Positions 6,265 to 14,367 of a stretch of 34,165 nt of DNA are shown piece after piece (within the stretch, counting starts at the first letter, position 1; every line of letters starts with the position of its first letter). The position numbers were made by a program, and so were the translations under genes. The notes beneath the pieces are model-generated. The model did no database searches and was not told the origin of the DNA. It saw nothing but the letters and a program-made list of their open reading frames with translations. The DNA comes from an uncultured bacterium (GTDB taxonomy: Bacteria; Chloroflexota; Anaerolineae; J036; Brachytrichaceae): positions 1 to 34,165 of the forward strand of contig CAIXPS010000425.1 in the NCBI GenBank assembly GCA_903921365.1, written 5' to 3'.

Positions 6265-9200
6265 CTACCGCAGGAGAACAGGAATGTATGTCTTATTCAG
6301 GCGCACCCAGGTAGTGAGGGTGCTGTAGTCAGACATCAGCGGATCGTTTGCCGATACCGCTGTGAGGGCGGTCACGTTCACCCCGCCGCGCGCATCCGCA
6401 GGCACGTTCACGACGGCGATCACATCGACGCCCTGTCCCGGCGCAAGGCTGGCGATACTCGCCGGGGTCACTGTCACGGTAGCAGTCCAGCCGTTGCTGT
6501 TACTCGCCGCGATATTTATCGCCGCGATGCTTATCGCCGCGATGTTAATCCGGTCGACCAGCGTGCCGGTGTTAGTCACCCGCACCGTATAAGTGACTGC
6601 TGACGCATAGGTTGGCGCAACCATGTTGACGCGACCATCGGTTGCGCTAACAGTCTGCGCCTGTCCGCTCAGCGATGCCGGGTTCACGATCACGCCGTAC
6701 TGAATTACCTGCACAGCCGCAGTGTAAGTGATCGAACCGCACGCGTTGGCGGCAGTCACCACTACCCGGTGCGACCCGCCAGTCGCATACGTGTGCGTAA
6801 TGATCCGGCTGGCAGCACTCTGGGCAATGCTGCCGCCGATGAACACGCCATCACCAAAATCCCAGCTGAGGTCTACAGGCGTGTTGTCCACGAGGGATGG
6901 ATAAAACGTAATAGTCTCACCGGCGCGGGGTGTCGCTGGCGACGCGGTGAATGTCAGCGGGCCCTGTGGTTTATCTGCCGCTGTGCAGGCCGGGCAAATC
7001 GACATCACATCGTTGCGCGCGCTGGTGGTAGATGCGCCGGTGGACACGTCGTAGCCGCCGACCGCGAACAGGCGCGTCCCATCGCCTTCCGCGCGCGCGC
7101 CCACACGCAGCGACGTTGCAATTGGCAGCGTGACCCATACACCCGCCTGAACGTCATACGCCGTCACACCGCCAGTCACGCGCTTCGCGTCCGCATCCCA
7201 ACCGCCTGCCGCGATCAGATACCGGTCGCCCAGCACGCCAGACGCGCTGCTGTCCTTCGGGCGCGGCATCGCTGGACCAGCCGACCAACTGCCGCTGCCA
7301 TCCGCGTTGGGCATGAACACCTCCAGCGAATCGAGTCCGCGCGCGCCGTCGTAACCGCCAGCCACATACAGCTTGCCGCCGATGACGCCTGCCGCCGCGA
7401 ACATGCGCGCCTGAGCGAGTGGCGCGCCGCGCGTCCACGTATTTGTCGATGGGTCATAGATCAACAGCGTGTTGGTGACGGCGCCGCTGCTGTATCCGCC
7501 GATGACGTACAGTCGCCCGTTGAGCGCGTGCGCCTCGTAATAGGCCAGCGGGATTGGCAATGGCGCGACGGCGTATGACGTCCAGCTATTCATCGCAGGG
7601 CGATAAGCCTGCACCAGCGTTGTCTGCGAATTGCTCTGCGCGTTTGTTTCGCCGCCTGGCACGTAGATCACGTCGCCTAGCAGAGCCGCGTCCGTTCCTG
7701 CGACAGAGATTGGAATAGACGTCATCGTTTGCCACGCATTCGCGCTGATCGTATAGCGATACACGGCGCTCGTCGGCAAATACGCCCCATCGGCGCGCCC
7801 GCCGATCTGGTACAGCGTCCCGTTGTAGTAAGCCAAACCAGCATCCCCCGCCGCCGCCGGCACGGGCGCAAGCGCCGTCCAACTGGTGCAACTGCCCGCC
7901 GTCGTGCGCAAAATCACCTGCCCGGATTGGCCGCTGTTCGCCCCCTGTGCGATGACAATCGTGTCGGCGCTCAACCCGCTACCCATGGTCCACGGCACGG
8001 TAACAACTACATTGACCACCCCACTGGCTCCGGGGTTTAACTGCACTGTCGCAGGTTGAATCACCGCGCGGCTGCCAGATGCCAGCCAACCGGCTGCGAC
8101 AGTGGTGGTGATCTTGATGCTATCAGCGAGTGCGGTCATGTTCGCCACACTCAACGTATAGGTGACGCTCTTACCGCGACAAGCGGCGCCTTCGCGCAGC
8201 GCTTCAGGCCCAATCGATACCGGGCACACCTGATACAGCAACACGTCGTCGATCTGCCACCAGTAGGCCCAGTAAGGCGCGGCATAATGAAACCGCAACG
8301 TCAGGTTGCTCTTGCCCGCGTAAGCCTTCAGGTCTATCCGCGCCAGCTTCGGCCCACGGTCGTCTCCCGTAAGTTTCCACACGTTCGTCCATGGCCCGGC
8401 GCTCCCAGCTGTGCTGATATCGACCGCTGCAACCTGACCCCACGCCAGCCCGCGATAATAGTCATAGCGGAACTGCAGCACTGGCGCCGTCACGTTTGCA
8501 AGACTGAAAACCGGTGTGCGCAACTCGGTGTCAATCGATGCGCTCTCGCCGCACGTGAAGCTGTTGACAACCATATATCCGCCCGTTCCGCCGGTGTGGT
8601 TATACCAATTGGCCGCGTCAAAATCGCAGTTGCCGCTGTTGCGATAAAGGCTCCAGCCTGCCGGCAGCCCGGCGGCCGCGCTGCCGAAGTCCTCATTGAA
8701 AATCAGGTTGTAGTACGTCTGCACGGCGGGCGCGTTTATGGTTGTGACCGCTGGCGCGACTGCCGAGTCGGTGAGCGCCGCAGCAAGCGCGATCTGGCTG
8801 CCGCACAGCGATGACGCAATCACCGGAATCTGGATAGTCACACTGCTGCCGTCCGGGATGCTGCCGTTCCACACCAGTTGGGCCACGCCTGTCGAATCCC
8901 ACTGCGCCGACCCCGCTGTTGCGATCGGCGTCCCTGCCGGCTGCAAGCCCACAGGCAATGCCACCACTGCGCCAGATGCCGCGCCAGATGCCAATCCGCT
9001 GTTGTGGATGACCAGCGTGTAGGTGAATCTCTCGCCGACCGCGACCGCGGCCTTGTTGGGCATCAGCGTCGAGGCGTCGAACAGAGGCGTGGCGATTGGA
9101 TTTACGGCGGTCTTCACGGTCGGCACGCCGATCTGGTTGTCAAGGATAGTCACAGTGCTGGTGAATGCGCCGCTAAACGCGTTAACGATCAGCTTGTAGG

Positions 9201-10833
9201 TGAGGGTGATGCGCTGACCCGCAGCGACCGCACTGCTCCAACTCAGCCCCTCGCTGTTTAAGATCGGCGCCGCTCCACTCGTCGCGCTTGCGCTGCCCGA
9301 CACGAAGGTTGCGGCTGATGACAGCGGAACGGTGATCGCCCCATTGCCATCCCGCGTGCCGCTGTTGTACAAGCCGATGACAACTGTGACTGGCTGGCCT
9401 GGCAGAATGTATACGCCCCCACCCTTCAGAGCGACCTTGATCGTGCTGAGTGTGTAGACGGGCGCAGCAACAAAGCTCGCCGCGCTGATCGTTGCCATGC
9501 CCAACGCCAGTGGGTCGCTGATCGTCGCCGTGTTGGTAATGGCATTATCCAACAGCGCCAACTCACTGAGCGCGCTCACGCGGGCCTGATAGCTGATGGA
9601 AACACGCGCCCCTGCGGCAACCCTTCCACCCCATGTGATCGCAGCGCCAACAAAGTTAACCACGGCGCCGTCCGACGATCGCGCACTACCGGCCACATAG
9701 GCGACGCCGGCGGGGATCGGATTGAGCAGCGTGGCGTTGCCCGCGACCTGCCCGCTATTGGTGATGCTGATGCTATACGTGAGCAACTGTCCGGCATTCA
9801 CGAGCGCCCCTGTCGCAGGCGTGACTGCAATCTGACTCGCCCGATATTGTGGCGCAGCGACAGGCGTCACTGTCTTGCGCATCACCGCTGTAAGGCTGAG
9901 CGGGTCGCTGATCGTAACCGTATTGGTGAGCCAGCCATTCAACGCGGTCACCGCCGCCTGATACGTCACGGTGATAGTCTGGTTAGGGACAAAGTTGCCT
10001 GTCCAGGTCAATTGCCCGTTGGTTATAACAATGGCGCCGTTTGACGGGACCATTCGCCCACTGCCGGCCACATAGGCCGTGCCAGCAGGGAACGGGGCGA
10101 CCAATGTCACTGCGCCCGCCCGCCCGGTGTTATTTGGCACGACGATGTTGTAGGTGAGTGTGTTGCCGGTATAAGCCGCGTTAGCCGGCGTCGTGCTGAC
10201 CACAGTCCCGGCGTAATCCGAGCGATCCTCGTCGAGGTACAGACTCCAGTAGTTCAACTGCCCACGGTCGCCCCAGTACCGATCGCATACCGTGAGCGTC
10301 CATGTCCCGGCGGTGGGCGTTCCTTTGAATACGCCCAGCCCGGCGGCGGATCGCCACGTGTATTGCCAAGCAGCAGCATTGGGATCGTGCGCGCCCGCTC
10401 CCGCTCCTTCGCCAGACGCGTTGGTCGAAGTGTCATCGATCAAAACGTTGTAGTTGGCGTATCCATCAGCCAGGTTCAGAATGTTGATGTTCGTGCCGTC
10501 GGGCGACGTCAGCCGCACAAAGATATCGCCGCGCCACGGATGCGTCAGGTTGACGCCCACGCGCACGGCGCCGAGCAGAAAGGTGTCGGGGACGACAACC
10601 GATTGCGTCACACTGGCGTTGTCCAGGCAGCCATGATCGGGGATGATCGGGCCGGGGCGCGCACTGGTGTAGGCGCGGGTGACAGCAGTCTCGGCGAGGA
10701 CAGGCGCCGCATGTGCTATAGCCGCGCCGTCAAGAAGGGTAAGCGCGACCAGCACAATCAGGATGACGAACTTTCGCCAGACTTCCTGTCGCCTGATATG
10801 TCCTCTGAATATGTCCTCTGAACCGAGATACAT
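6265..10833 (-). CDS. Large multidomain secreted protein (P domain, DUF11, jelly roll, kelch, PKD)
   Basis: About 1520 residues. Domain order by eye, counting from the GTG at 10836: signal peptide (1-44, cleaving near AHAAP); proprotein-convertase P-like domain (about 70-200, WRGDIFVRLTSPDGT); four DUF11-type beta-sandwich repeats (205-325, 330-455, 458-580, 585-700); a jelly-roll/MAM-like domain (705-870); an NEW3-like segment (880-980). A six-bladed kelch propeller follows, with Gly-Gly at about 1012, 1061, 1113, 1160, 1211 and 1260. Then come a PKD domain (1295-1378, LSWDFGDG) and another sandwich. The protein ends KTYIPVLLR. I prefer ATG 10833, since AAGG is 7 bases upstream of it. It lacks LPXTG and a protease active site. 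It is probably a surface adhesin or carbohydrate-binding protein, co-expressed with the regulator 32 bp upstream. Confidence 0.85.
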   Translation of the reverse strand: MYLGSEDIFRGHIRRQEVWRKFVILIVLVALTLLDGAAIAHAAPVLAETAVTRAYTSARPGPIIPDHGCLDNASVTQSVVVPDTFLLGAVRVGVNLTHPWRGDIFVRLTSPDGTNINILNLADGYANYNVLIDDTSTNASGEGAGAGAHDPNAAAWQYTWRSAAGLGVFKGTPTAGTWTLTVCDRYWGDRGQLNYWSLYLDEDRSDYAGTVVSTTPANAAYTGNTLTYNIVVPNNTGRAGAVTLVAPFPAGTAYVAGSGRMVPSNGAIVITNGQLTWTGNFVPNQTITVTYQAAVTALNGWLTNTVTISDPLSLTAVMRKTVTPVAAPQYRASQIAVTPATGALVNAGQLLTYSISITNSGQVAGNATLLNPIPAGVAYVAGSARSSDGAVVNFVGAAITWGGRVAAGARVSISYQARVSALSELALLDNAITNTATISDPLALGMATISAASFVAAPVYTLSTIKVALKGGGVYILPGQPVTVVIGLYNSGTRDGNGAITVPLSSAATFVSGSASATSGAAPILNSEGLSWSSAVAAGQRITLTYKLIVNAFSGAFTSTVTILDNQIGVPTVKTAVNPIATPLFDASTLMPNKAAVAVGERFTYTLVIHNSGLASGAASGAVVALPVGLQPAGTPIATAGSAQWDSTGVAQLVWNGSIPDGSSVTIQIPVIASSLCGSQIALAAALTDSAVAPAVTTINAPAVQTYYNLIFNEDFGSAAAGLPAGWSLYRNSGNCDFDAANWYNHTGGTGGYMVVNSFTCGESASIDTELRTPVFSLANVTAPVLQFRYDYYRGLAWGQVAAVDISTAGSAGPWTNVWKLTGDDRGPKLARIDLKAYAGKSNLTLRFHYAAPYWAYWWQIDDVLLYQVCPVSIGPEALREGAACRGKSVTYTLSVANMTALADSIKITTTVAAGWLASGSRAVIQPATVQLNPGASGVVNVVVTVPWTMGSGLSADTIVIAQGANSGQSGQVILRTTAGSCTSWTALAPVPAAAGDAGLAYYNGTLYQIGGRADGAYLPTSAVYRYTISANAWQTMTSIPISVAGTDAALLGDVIYVPGGETNAQSNSQTTLVQAYRPAMNSWTSYAVAPLPIPLAYYEAHALNGRLYVIGGYSSGAVTNTLLIYDPSTNTWTRGAPLAQARMFAAAGVIGGKLYVAGGYDGARGLDSLEVFMPNADGSGSWSAGPAMPRPKDSSASGVLGDRYLIAAGGWDADAKRVTGGVTAYDVQAGVWVTLPIATSLRVGARAEGDGTRLFAVGGYDVSTGASTTSARNDVMSICPACTAADKPQGPLTFTASPATPRAGETITFYPSLVDNTPVDLSWDFGDGVFIGGSIAQSAASRIITHTYATGGSHRVVVTAANACGSITYTAAVQVIQYGVIVNPASLSGQAQTVSATDGRVNMVAPTYASAVTYTVRVTNTGTLVDRINIAAISIAAINIAASNSNGWTATVTVTPASIASLAPGQGVDVIAVVNVPADARGGVNVTALTAVSANDPLMSDYSTLTTWVRLNKTYIPVLLR
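6504..6548 (-). repeat. Three 15-bp tandem repeats inside the secreted-protein gene
   Basis: Three in-frame 15-bp units sharing TCGCCGCGAT start at 6504, 6519 and 6534 and encode the redundant INIAAISIAAINIAA stretch. They look like a recent slippage duplication, absent from the equivalent position of neighbouring sandwich domains. Confidence 0.7.
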
Positions 10834-10865
10834 CACCGCACCTTGTCCACTGTTCTTGTCAATGA

Positions 10866-11600
10866 CTAGCTGAACATATACCCATTCCCACGCACCGTAG
10901 TGATGCGATGCGCCAAGCTCGGGTTGTGGTCCAGCTTCTTGCGCAGGCGCATCATGTGCGGGCGCAGAACTTTGATGCCTTCGTTGATGTCGCCGTAGGG
11001 TTTGTGCAATGCCCGCCTGATCAGCTCATCGACCGATACCACCTGGTCGCGCCGGGTAACGAGCAGGTCGAACATCTGACCCTCGACCGGGCTGAGGCGA
11101 ATGAAGTGACTTTGAGCCATGATCGCATTCGCCCGCGCGTCCCACACAAAGTTCAACGAGTGCGCAGGTTCCTCAACGACCGGCTCAACCACCGCAATTT
11201 TCTGGCTGACGCAACTCGCCAGCGCCTGTTCCGCCAGCACGCGCGCGCGCGACTCGCGATGGAACGGCGGGTCGGTCGCAAGCACATAATCCCGCGCGCC
11301 AAGGTTCAGCGCCTCGATCGCAGGACGGATATTGGCGCCGTCGTTATCGATAACAAGTGTGGGCGGCAACTGGTTCGCGCCCTTTCGCAACATCGTGAGC
11401 AAAGGGATAGCTCCTGATTGCACCTCAACCACCAGTAGCAGCCTATCCATATATTCGCGGCAGTGCTGGCTTTGCAGATTCGTGAGCGTTTCCGCGATGC
11501 TGTGCGTATCACGCACCTCAAAACCGGCCCCAGTTAACCCGCGCACGATTGCCGGGTCGGGCCCGTGACCATTATTCAGGTATATTGCGCAACCATTCAT
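10866..11600 (-). CDS. Atypical OmpR-type winged-helix regulator
   Basis: About 244 residues. The N-terminal 115 residues look like a degenerate receiver domain. The first-strand acidic pair is Asn-Asn, and the phospho-acceptor after strand 3 appears to be Glu (LLLVVEV). The switch Lys is missing in ARDYVLATD. The C-terminal part (about 150-244) is a Trans_reg_C winged helix: LSPVEGQMFDLLVTRRDQVVSVDELIRRAL...VLRPHMMRLRKKLDHNPSLAHRITTVRGNGYMF. Glu at the acceptor position could mimic permanent phosphorylation. I start at ATG 11600 because GGAG at 11609-11612 is 8 bases away and overlaps the alternative GTG 11609. The gap to the secreted-protein gene is 32 bp, suggesting one operon and possible control of that gene. 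Confidence 0.8.
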   Translation of the reverse strand: MNGCAIYLNNGHGPDPAIVRGLTGAGFEVRDTHSIAETLTNLQSQHCREYMDRLLLVVEVQSGAIPLLTMLRKGANQLPPTLVIDNDGANIRPAIEALNLGARDYVLATDPPFHRESRARVLAEQALASCVSQKIAVVEPVVEEPAHSLNFVWDARANAIMAQSHFIRLSPVEGQMFDLLVTRRDQVVSVDELIRRALHKPYGDINEGIKVLRPHMMRLRKKLDHNPSLAHRITTVRGNGYMFS

Positions 11601-11777
11601 ATATAGCACTCCGATTCATGGCATGTTCAACGACTTGCGTTGCCGGACAACGGTAAATGAACATGTCCTTTAATGCTATATAGTTCCAATAGTCATGCTC
11701 GTATATAGGCAAATTCGCGTATGCAGAAGTGCTATTAATGACACGACGGTTGCGAGGCAGTGCAGTGTGCAGTGATG
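11601..11777 (-). promoter_or_regulatory. Upstream region of the winged-helix regulator
   Basis: An AT-rich region with an inverted repeat CATGTTCA (11622-11629) / TGAACATG (11658-11665) and several TATATAG-like motifs near 11603, 11677 and 11713. The inverted repeat could be an autoregulatory site or a leader stem. No clear -35/-10 pair was identified. No distinct terminator for mnmA is visible here. Confidence 0.35.
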
Positions 11778-12911
11778 CTATCGTTGGCGCGCGATCAGGC
11801 CACCGCCGATGACAGCGTCGCCATCGTACGCCACCAGTCCCTGACCGGGCGTTGCGTCGCGCTGCGGTTCGTCGAACACAACCCGCGCGCCGCCGTCGGG
11901 CAGCGGGGTTAACGTGCAGTCGGCTTCTTTTGCCTTGTAGCGCACCTTGGCAGTACAGCGAATGGGCTCCGTTGGCGTTGCGTCGCTGCAGTAGTGCATC
12001 GCTCGGACGAACGCCTCACGCTCGCCAAGTTGCGATGCCGGCCCGACGATGAGCGCATTGTGCGCCGGATCGAGCTTGAGGACATACAGCGGCTCGCTCG
12101 ATGCGCTGTGCGGGCTGATGTTCAGCCCCTTGCGCTGGCCGACTGTGTAGTGCGGCAGCCCGTCGTGCGTTCCGATCTCGGCGCCGCTTGCGGTCAGGAT
12201 TGGCCCAGGCTGCGCGATGTCGGGCGCCTGTCGCGCCAGAAACCCGCGATAGTCGCCCTGTGTCAGGAAACACAGATCCTGGCTTTCGGCGCGTTCGGCA
12301 GTAGGCAGGCCAAAACGGCGCGCCAGTTCGCGCACTTCGGGTTTGGTGAACCTGCCGCACGGGAACATCGCGCGCGCGAGGTCGCGCTGACCCAGCACGT
12401 GCAACACATACGACTGATCCTTCTTCGCGTCCAGGCCTTTCAGCAGGCGATAGGGCGCACTGAGCGCCCCCGGCTCTCCAGGGGTGTGCTCGACGCGCGC
12501 ATAGTGGCCGGTGGCAAGAAACTCCGCGCCAATCGCAAGCGCCCGCTGCATCAGGAAGCCGAAGCGGATGGAGCGGTTGCAATTGAAACACGGGTTGGGC
12601 GTGACGGCGTCGGCATAAGCGTCGATCCACGGATCCACCACGCGTTGTTTAAAGATGCTCTCCGCATGAATATCGTAGAACGGGATGCCCAGCCCTTGCG
12701 CAATCGCGCGCGCATCGGCCACAGCCTCAGGCGCGCAGCAGCGGTTGCTGTTGGGCGCGCCGTAGGTGTTGTTGCCTTCTTCGGCCCACAGGCGCAGCAT
12801 GATCCCGATCACCTCGTAGCCCTGTTGCACCAGCAGCGCGGCGGCGACCGAGGAGTCCACGCCGCCGGACATGGCAACCACAACACGCACTTTCTTCCCT
12901 GTCACTGTCAT
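11778..12911 (-). CDS. mnmA: tRNA-specific 2-thiouridylase MnmA
   Basis: A 377-residue enzyme that activates tRNA U34 (Lys, Glu, Gln) with ATP and inserts sulfur to give 2-thiouridine. The PP-loop SGGVDSS is at about 15-21. The catalytic cysteines are in TPNPCFNCN (Cys108) and QDLCFL (Cys214), the pair that forms the persulfide/disulfide relay. The tRNA-binding stretch FLATGHYARV and the C-terminal beta-barrel (HYTVGQRKGLNI) are present. Length is normal. It lies downstream of a cysteine desulfurase gene on the same strand, the enzyme class that supplies its persulfide. The 163-bp gap between them holds an inverted-repeat element. Confidence 0.95.
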   Translation of the reverse strand: MTVTGKKVRVVVAMSGGVDSSVAAALLVQQGYEVIGIMLRLWAEEGNNTYGAPNSNRCCAPEAVADARAIAQGLGIPFYDIHAESIFKQRVVDPWIDAYADAVTPNPCFNCNRSIRFGFLMQRALAIGAEFLATGHYARVEHTPGEPGALSAPYRLLKGLDAKKDQSYVLHVLGQRDLARAMFPCGRFTKPEVRELARRFGLPTAERAESQDLCFLTQGDYRGFLARQAPDIAQPGPILTASGAEIGTHDGLPHYTVGQRKGLNISPHSASSEPLYVLKLDPAHNALIVGPASQLGEREAFVRAMHYCSDATPTEPIRCTAKVRYKAKEADCTLTPLPDGGARVVFDEPQRDATPGQGLVAYDGDAVIGGGLIARQR

Positions 12912-12943
12912 TACGAACGAACCTCTCTACACACCTTTCACTT

Positions 12944-13071
12944 TGTCATTCCGAACGCAGTGAGGAATCTTAACCGACATCACGCCGATACATTGATCAA
13001 CGCCTGGATTCCTCCGTGCGCCAGAGACACCCTTTTGCAATTCAACCCAACGCGCGCGCGTCGGAATGACA
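12944..13071. repeat. MITE-like inverted repeat between mnmA and the desulfurase gene
   Basis: Terminal 11-bp perfect inverted repeats TGTCATTCCGA (12944-12954) and TCGGAATGACA (13061-13071) enclose a nested pair GAGGAATC (12962-12969) / GATTCCTC (13007-13014). The whole 128-bp unit can fold into one long hairpin. The TCATTCCGAACGCAGTGAGGAATC type is, from memory, a common dispersed intergenic sequence in several phyla. It encodes nothing. Confidence 0.75.
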
Positions 13072-13074
13072 GGC

Positions 13075-14256
13075 TTACGCAAACTCCAGCGCGACCTTGC
13101 GCACTTGTTCCACGCACCGCGGCAATGTGGCGATCACCGTGTCGATCTCTTCTTGCGTGGTGTGATACCCGAGCGTGATGCGCAGACCGCCAAGCGCCCA
13201 TTCCGCCGGGATGCCCATCGCCAGCAACACCGGCGACGGCTCAGGGTTGCCACTCGTGCAGGCCGACCCAGTGCTCACCGCGATGCCCTCGACATCCAGC
13301 GCCATCTGCAGTGTCTCGCCGTCGATGCCTTTGAACACGAAACTGGCATGGTGCGGCATCCGATCGGTGGGATGGCCGCTCACGCGCGCATCCGGCGCGT
13401 TTGCCAGAACGCCTGCAATCAATCGGTCGCGCAACTGGCTCAGCCGCGCTGCTTGTTCGTTGCGTTGCCCCGACACATACTTAAGCGCCGCCGCCGTGCC
13501 AACCGCATTGGCAACGCTGACCGTTCCGGGACGACGCCCGCGTTCATGCCCGCCGCCGGTGAGCACCGGGATATAGGGCGTGCCATCACGCATGTACAGC
13601 ACCCCGCTGCCCTTCGGCCCATAGAACTTGTGCGATGACAGCGCGAGCAAGTCGACGTTCAATTCATTTACGTCGATGGGCATGTAAGCAGGACACTGCA
13701 CTGCGTCGGTGTGGAACAGCACGCCGCCTTCGCGGCAGACGCGGCCGATCTCGCTTACCGCCTGCATCGTGCCCACCTCGTTATTGCCCAGCATCACGCT
13801 GACCAGAATCGTGTCCGGGCGGATAGCGCGCCGCACGTCAGCGGGATCGACGCGCCCACAGCCATCCACCGGCAGCATGGTGATGTCAAATCCGAACAGG
13901 TCGTGCAACTGGTGCACAGTCCCCTCAACAGCATGATGTTCTATCTGCGAGCTGATCAGATGGTTGCCCCTGCCATTCTTGCGCGCAGCAAACGCCACGC
14001 CGCGCAATGCGAGATTGTCGGACTCGGTGCCGCAACCGGTGAAAGTGATCTCGCTGGCACGCGCGCCAATCGCGCAGCCCACGACGGTATGCGCCTCATC
14101 CAGCGCCGCAGCGGCATCGCGCCCGAAGCCGTGCGTCGATGACGCGTTGCCAAACGTTGCAGTGAAATACGGCTGCATGGCCTCGAACACTTCCGGAGCG
14201 ACCGGCGTTGTCGCGGAATAATCGAGGTAGATGCCATTACGACTGGAGTTTTGCAT
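13075..14256 (-). CDS. Cysteine desulfurase (IscS/NifS family)
   Basis: A 393-residue PLP enzyme that takes sulfur from cysteine to form an enzyme persulfide and alanine. The PLP lysine is in ALSSHKFYGPKG (Lys210). The catalytic loop cysteine is in STGSACTSGNPEPS (Cys333), a long mobile loop of the class I (IscS/NifS) type. The N-terminus GIYLDYSATTPVAPEV and the HHAVEG cofactor motif are also typical. Pairing with mnmA suggests its sulfur goes to tRNA thiolation, though it may also serve Fe-S assembly. A -10-like TACAAT ends 6 bases before the ATG and no ribosome binding site is visible, so the mRNA may be leaderless. Confidence 0.92.
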   Translation of the reverse strand: MQNSSRNGIYLDYSATTPVAPEVFEAMQPYFTATFGNASSTHGFGRDAAAALDEAHTVVGCAIGARASEITFTGCGTESDNLALRGVAFAARKNGRGNHLISSQIEHHAVEGTVHQLHDLFGFDITMLPVDGCGRVDPADVRRAIRPDTILVSVMLGNNEVGTMQAVSEIGRVCREGGVLFHTDAVQCPAYMPIDVNELNVDLLALSSHKFYGPKGSGVLYMRDGTPYIPVLTGGGHERGRRPGTVSVANAVGTAAALKYVSGQRNEQAARLSQLRDRLIAGVLANAPDARVSGHPTDRMPHHASFVFKGIDGETLQMALDVEGIAVSTGSACTSGNPEPSPVLLAMGIPAEWALGGLRITLGYHTTQEEIDTVIATLPRCVEQVRKVALEFA

Positions 14257-14262
14257 TCTGTC

Positions 14263-14268
14263 ATTGTA
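14263..14268 (-). promoter_or_regulatory. -10 element of the desulfurase gene, leaderless geometry
   Basis: On the minus strand TACAAT is followed by exactly 6 bases and then ATG 14256, so transcription should begin at or within a base or two of the start codon. No clear -35 was found at 16-18 bp. Confidence 0.5.
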
Positions 14269-14300
14269 GCCACCTACGTTAACCCTGCGTTAGACGCTAT

Positions 14301-14344
14301 TCTCAATCTCTAATCTCTCCTCTCTTCACTCCCCTCTCTACTCC
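14301..14344 (+). repeat. Oligopyrimidine low-complexity tract 1
   Basis: A C/T-rich run made of loosely repeated TCTAATCTC / CAATCTC units between divergent genes. Related tracts occur at 19693-19714 and 24034-24066, and as polypurine at 21463-21517. Confidence 0.7.
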
Positions 14345-14351
14345 AACGTTG

Positions 14352-14357
14352 TAGAAT
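14352..14357 (+). promoter_or_regulatory. -10 element of the DinG-like gene, near-leaderless
   Basis: TAGAAT ends 10 bases before ATG 14368, so the transcript leader would be only a few bases long. No Shine-Dalgarno sequence is visible. The region upstream is the oligopyrimidine tract, with no -35 match. Confidence 0.45.
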
Positions 14358-14367
14358 CAACCTAACA

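Noticed and set aside
6769-7578. A 269-codon plus-strand frame in the kelch region
   Set aside because: It is Arg/Ala-rich with no domain, and opposite the kelch propeller.
11994-13178. A 394-codon plus-strand open frame across mnmA
   Set aside because: It is the reverse of mnmA, which has all its catalytic motifs, and it runs through the intergenic inverted repeat.
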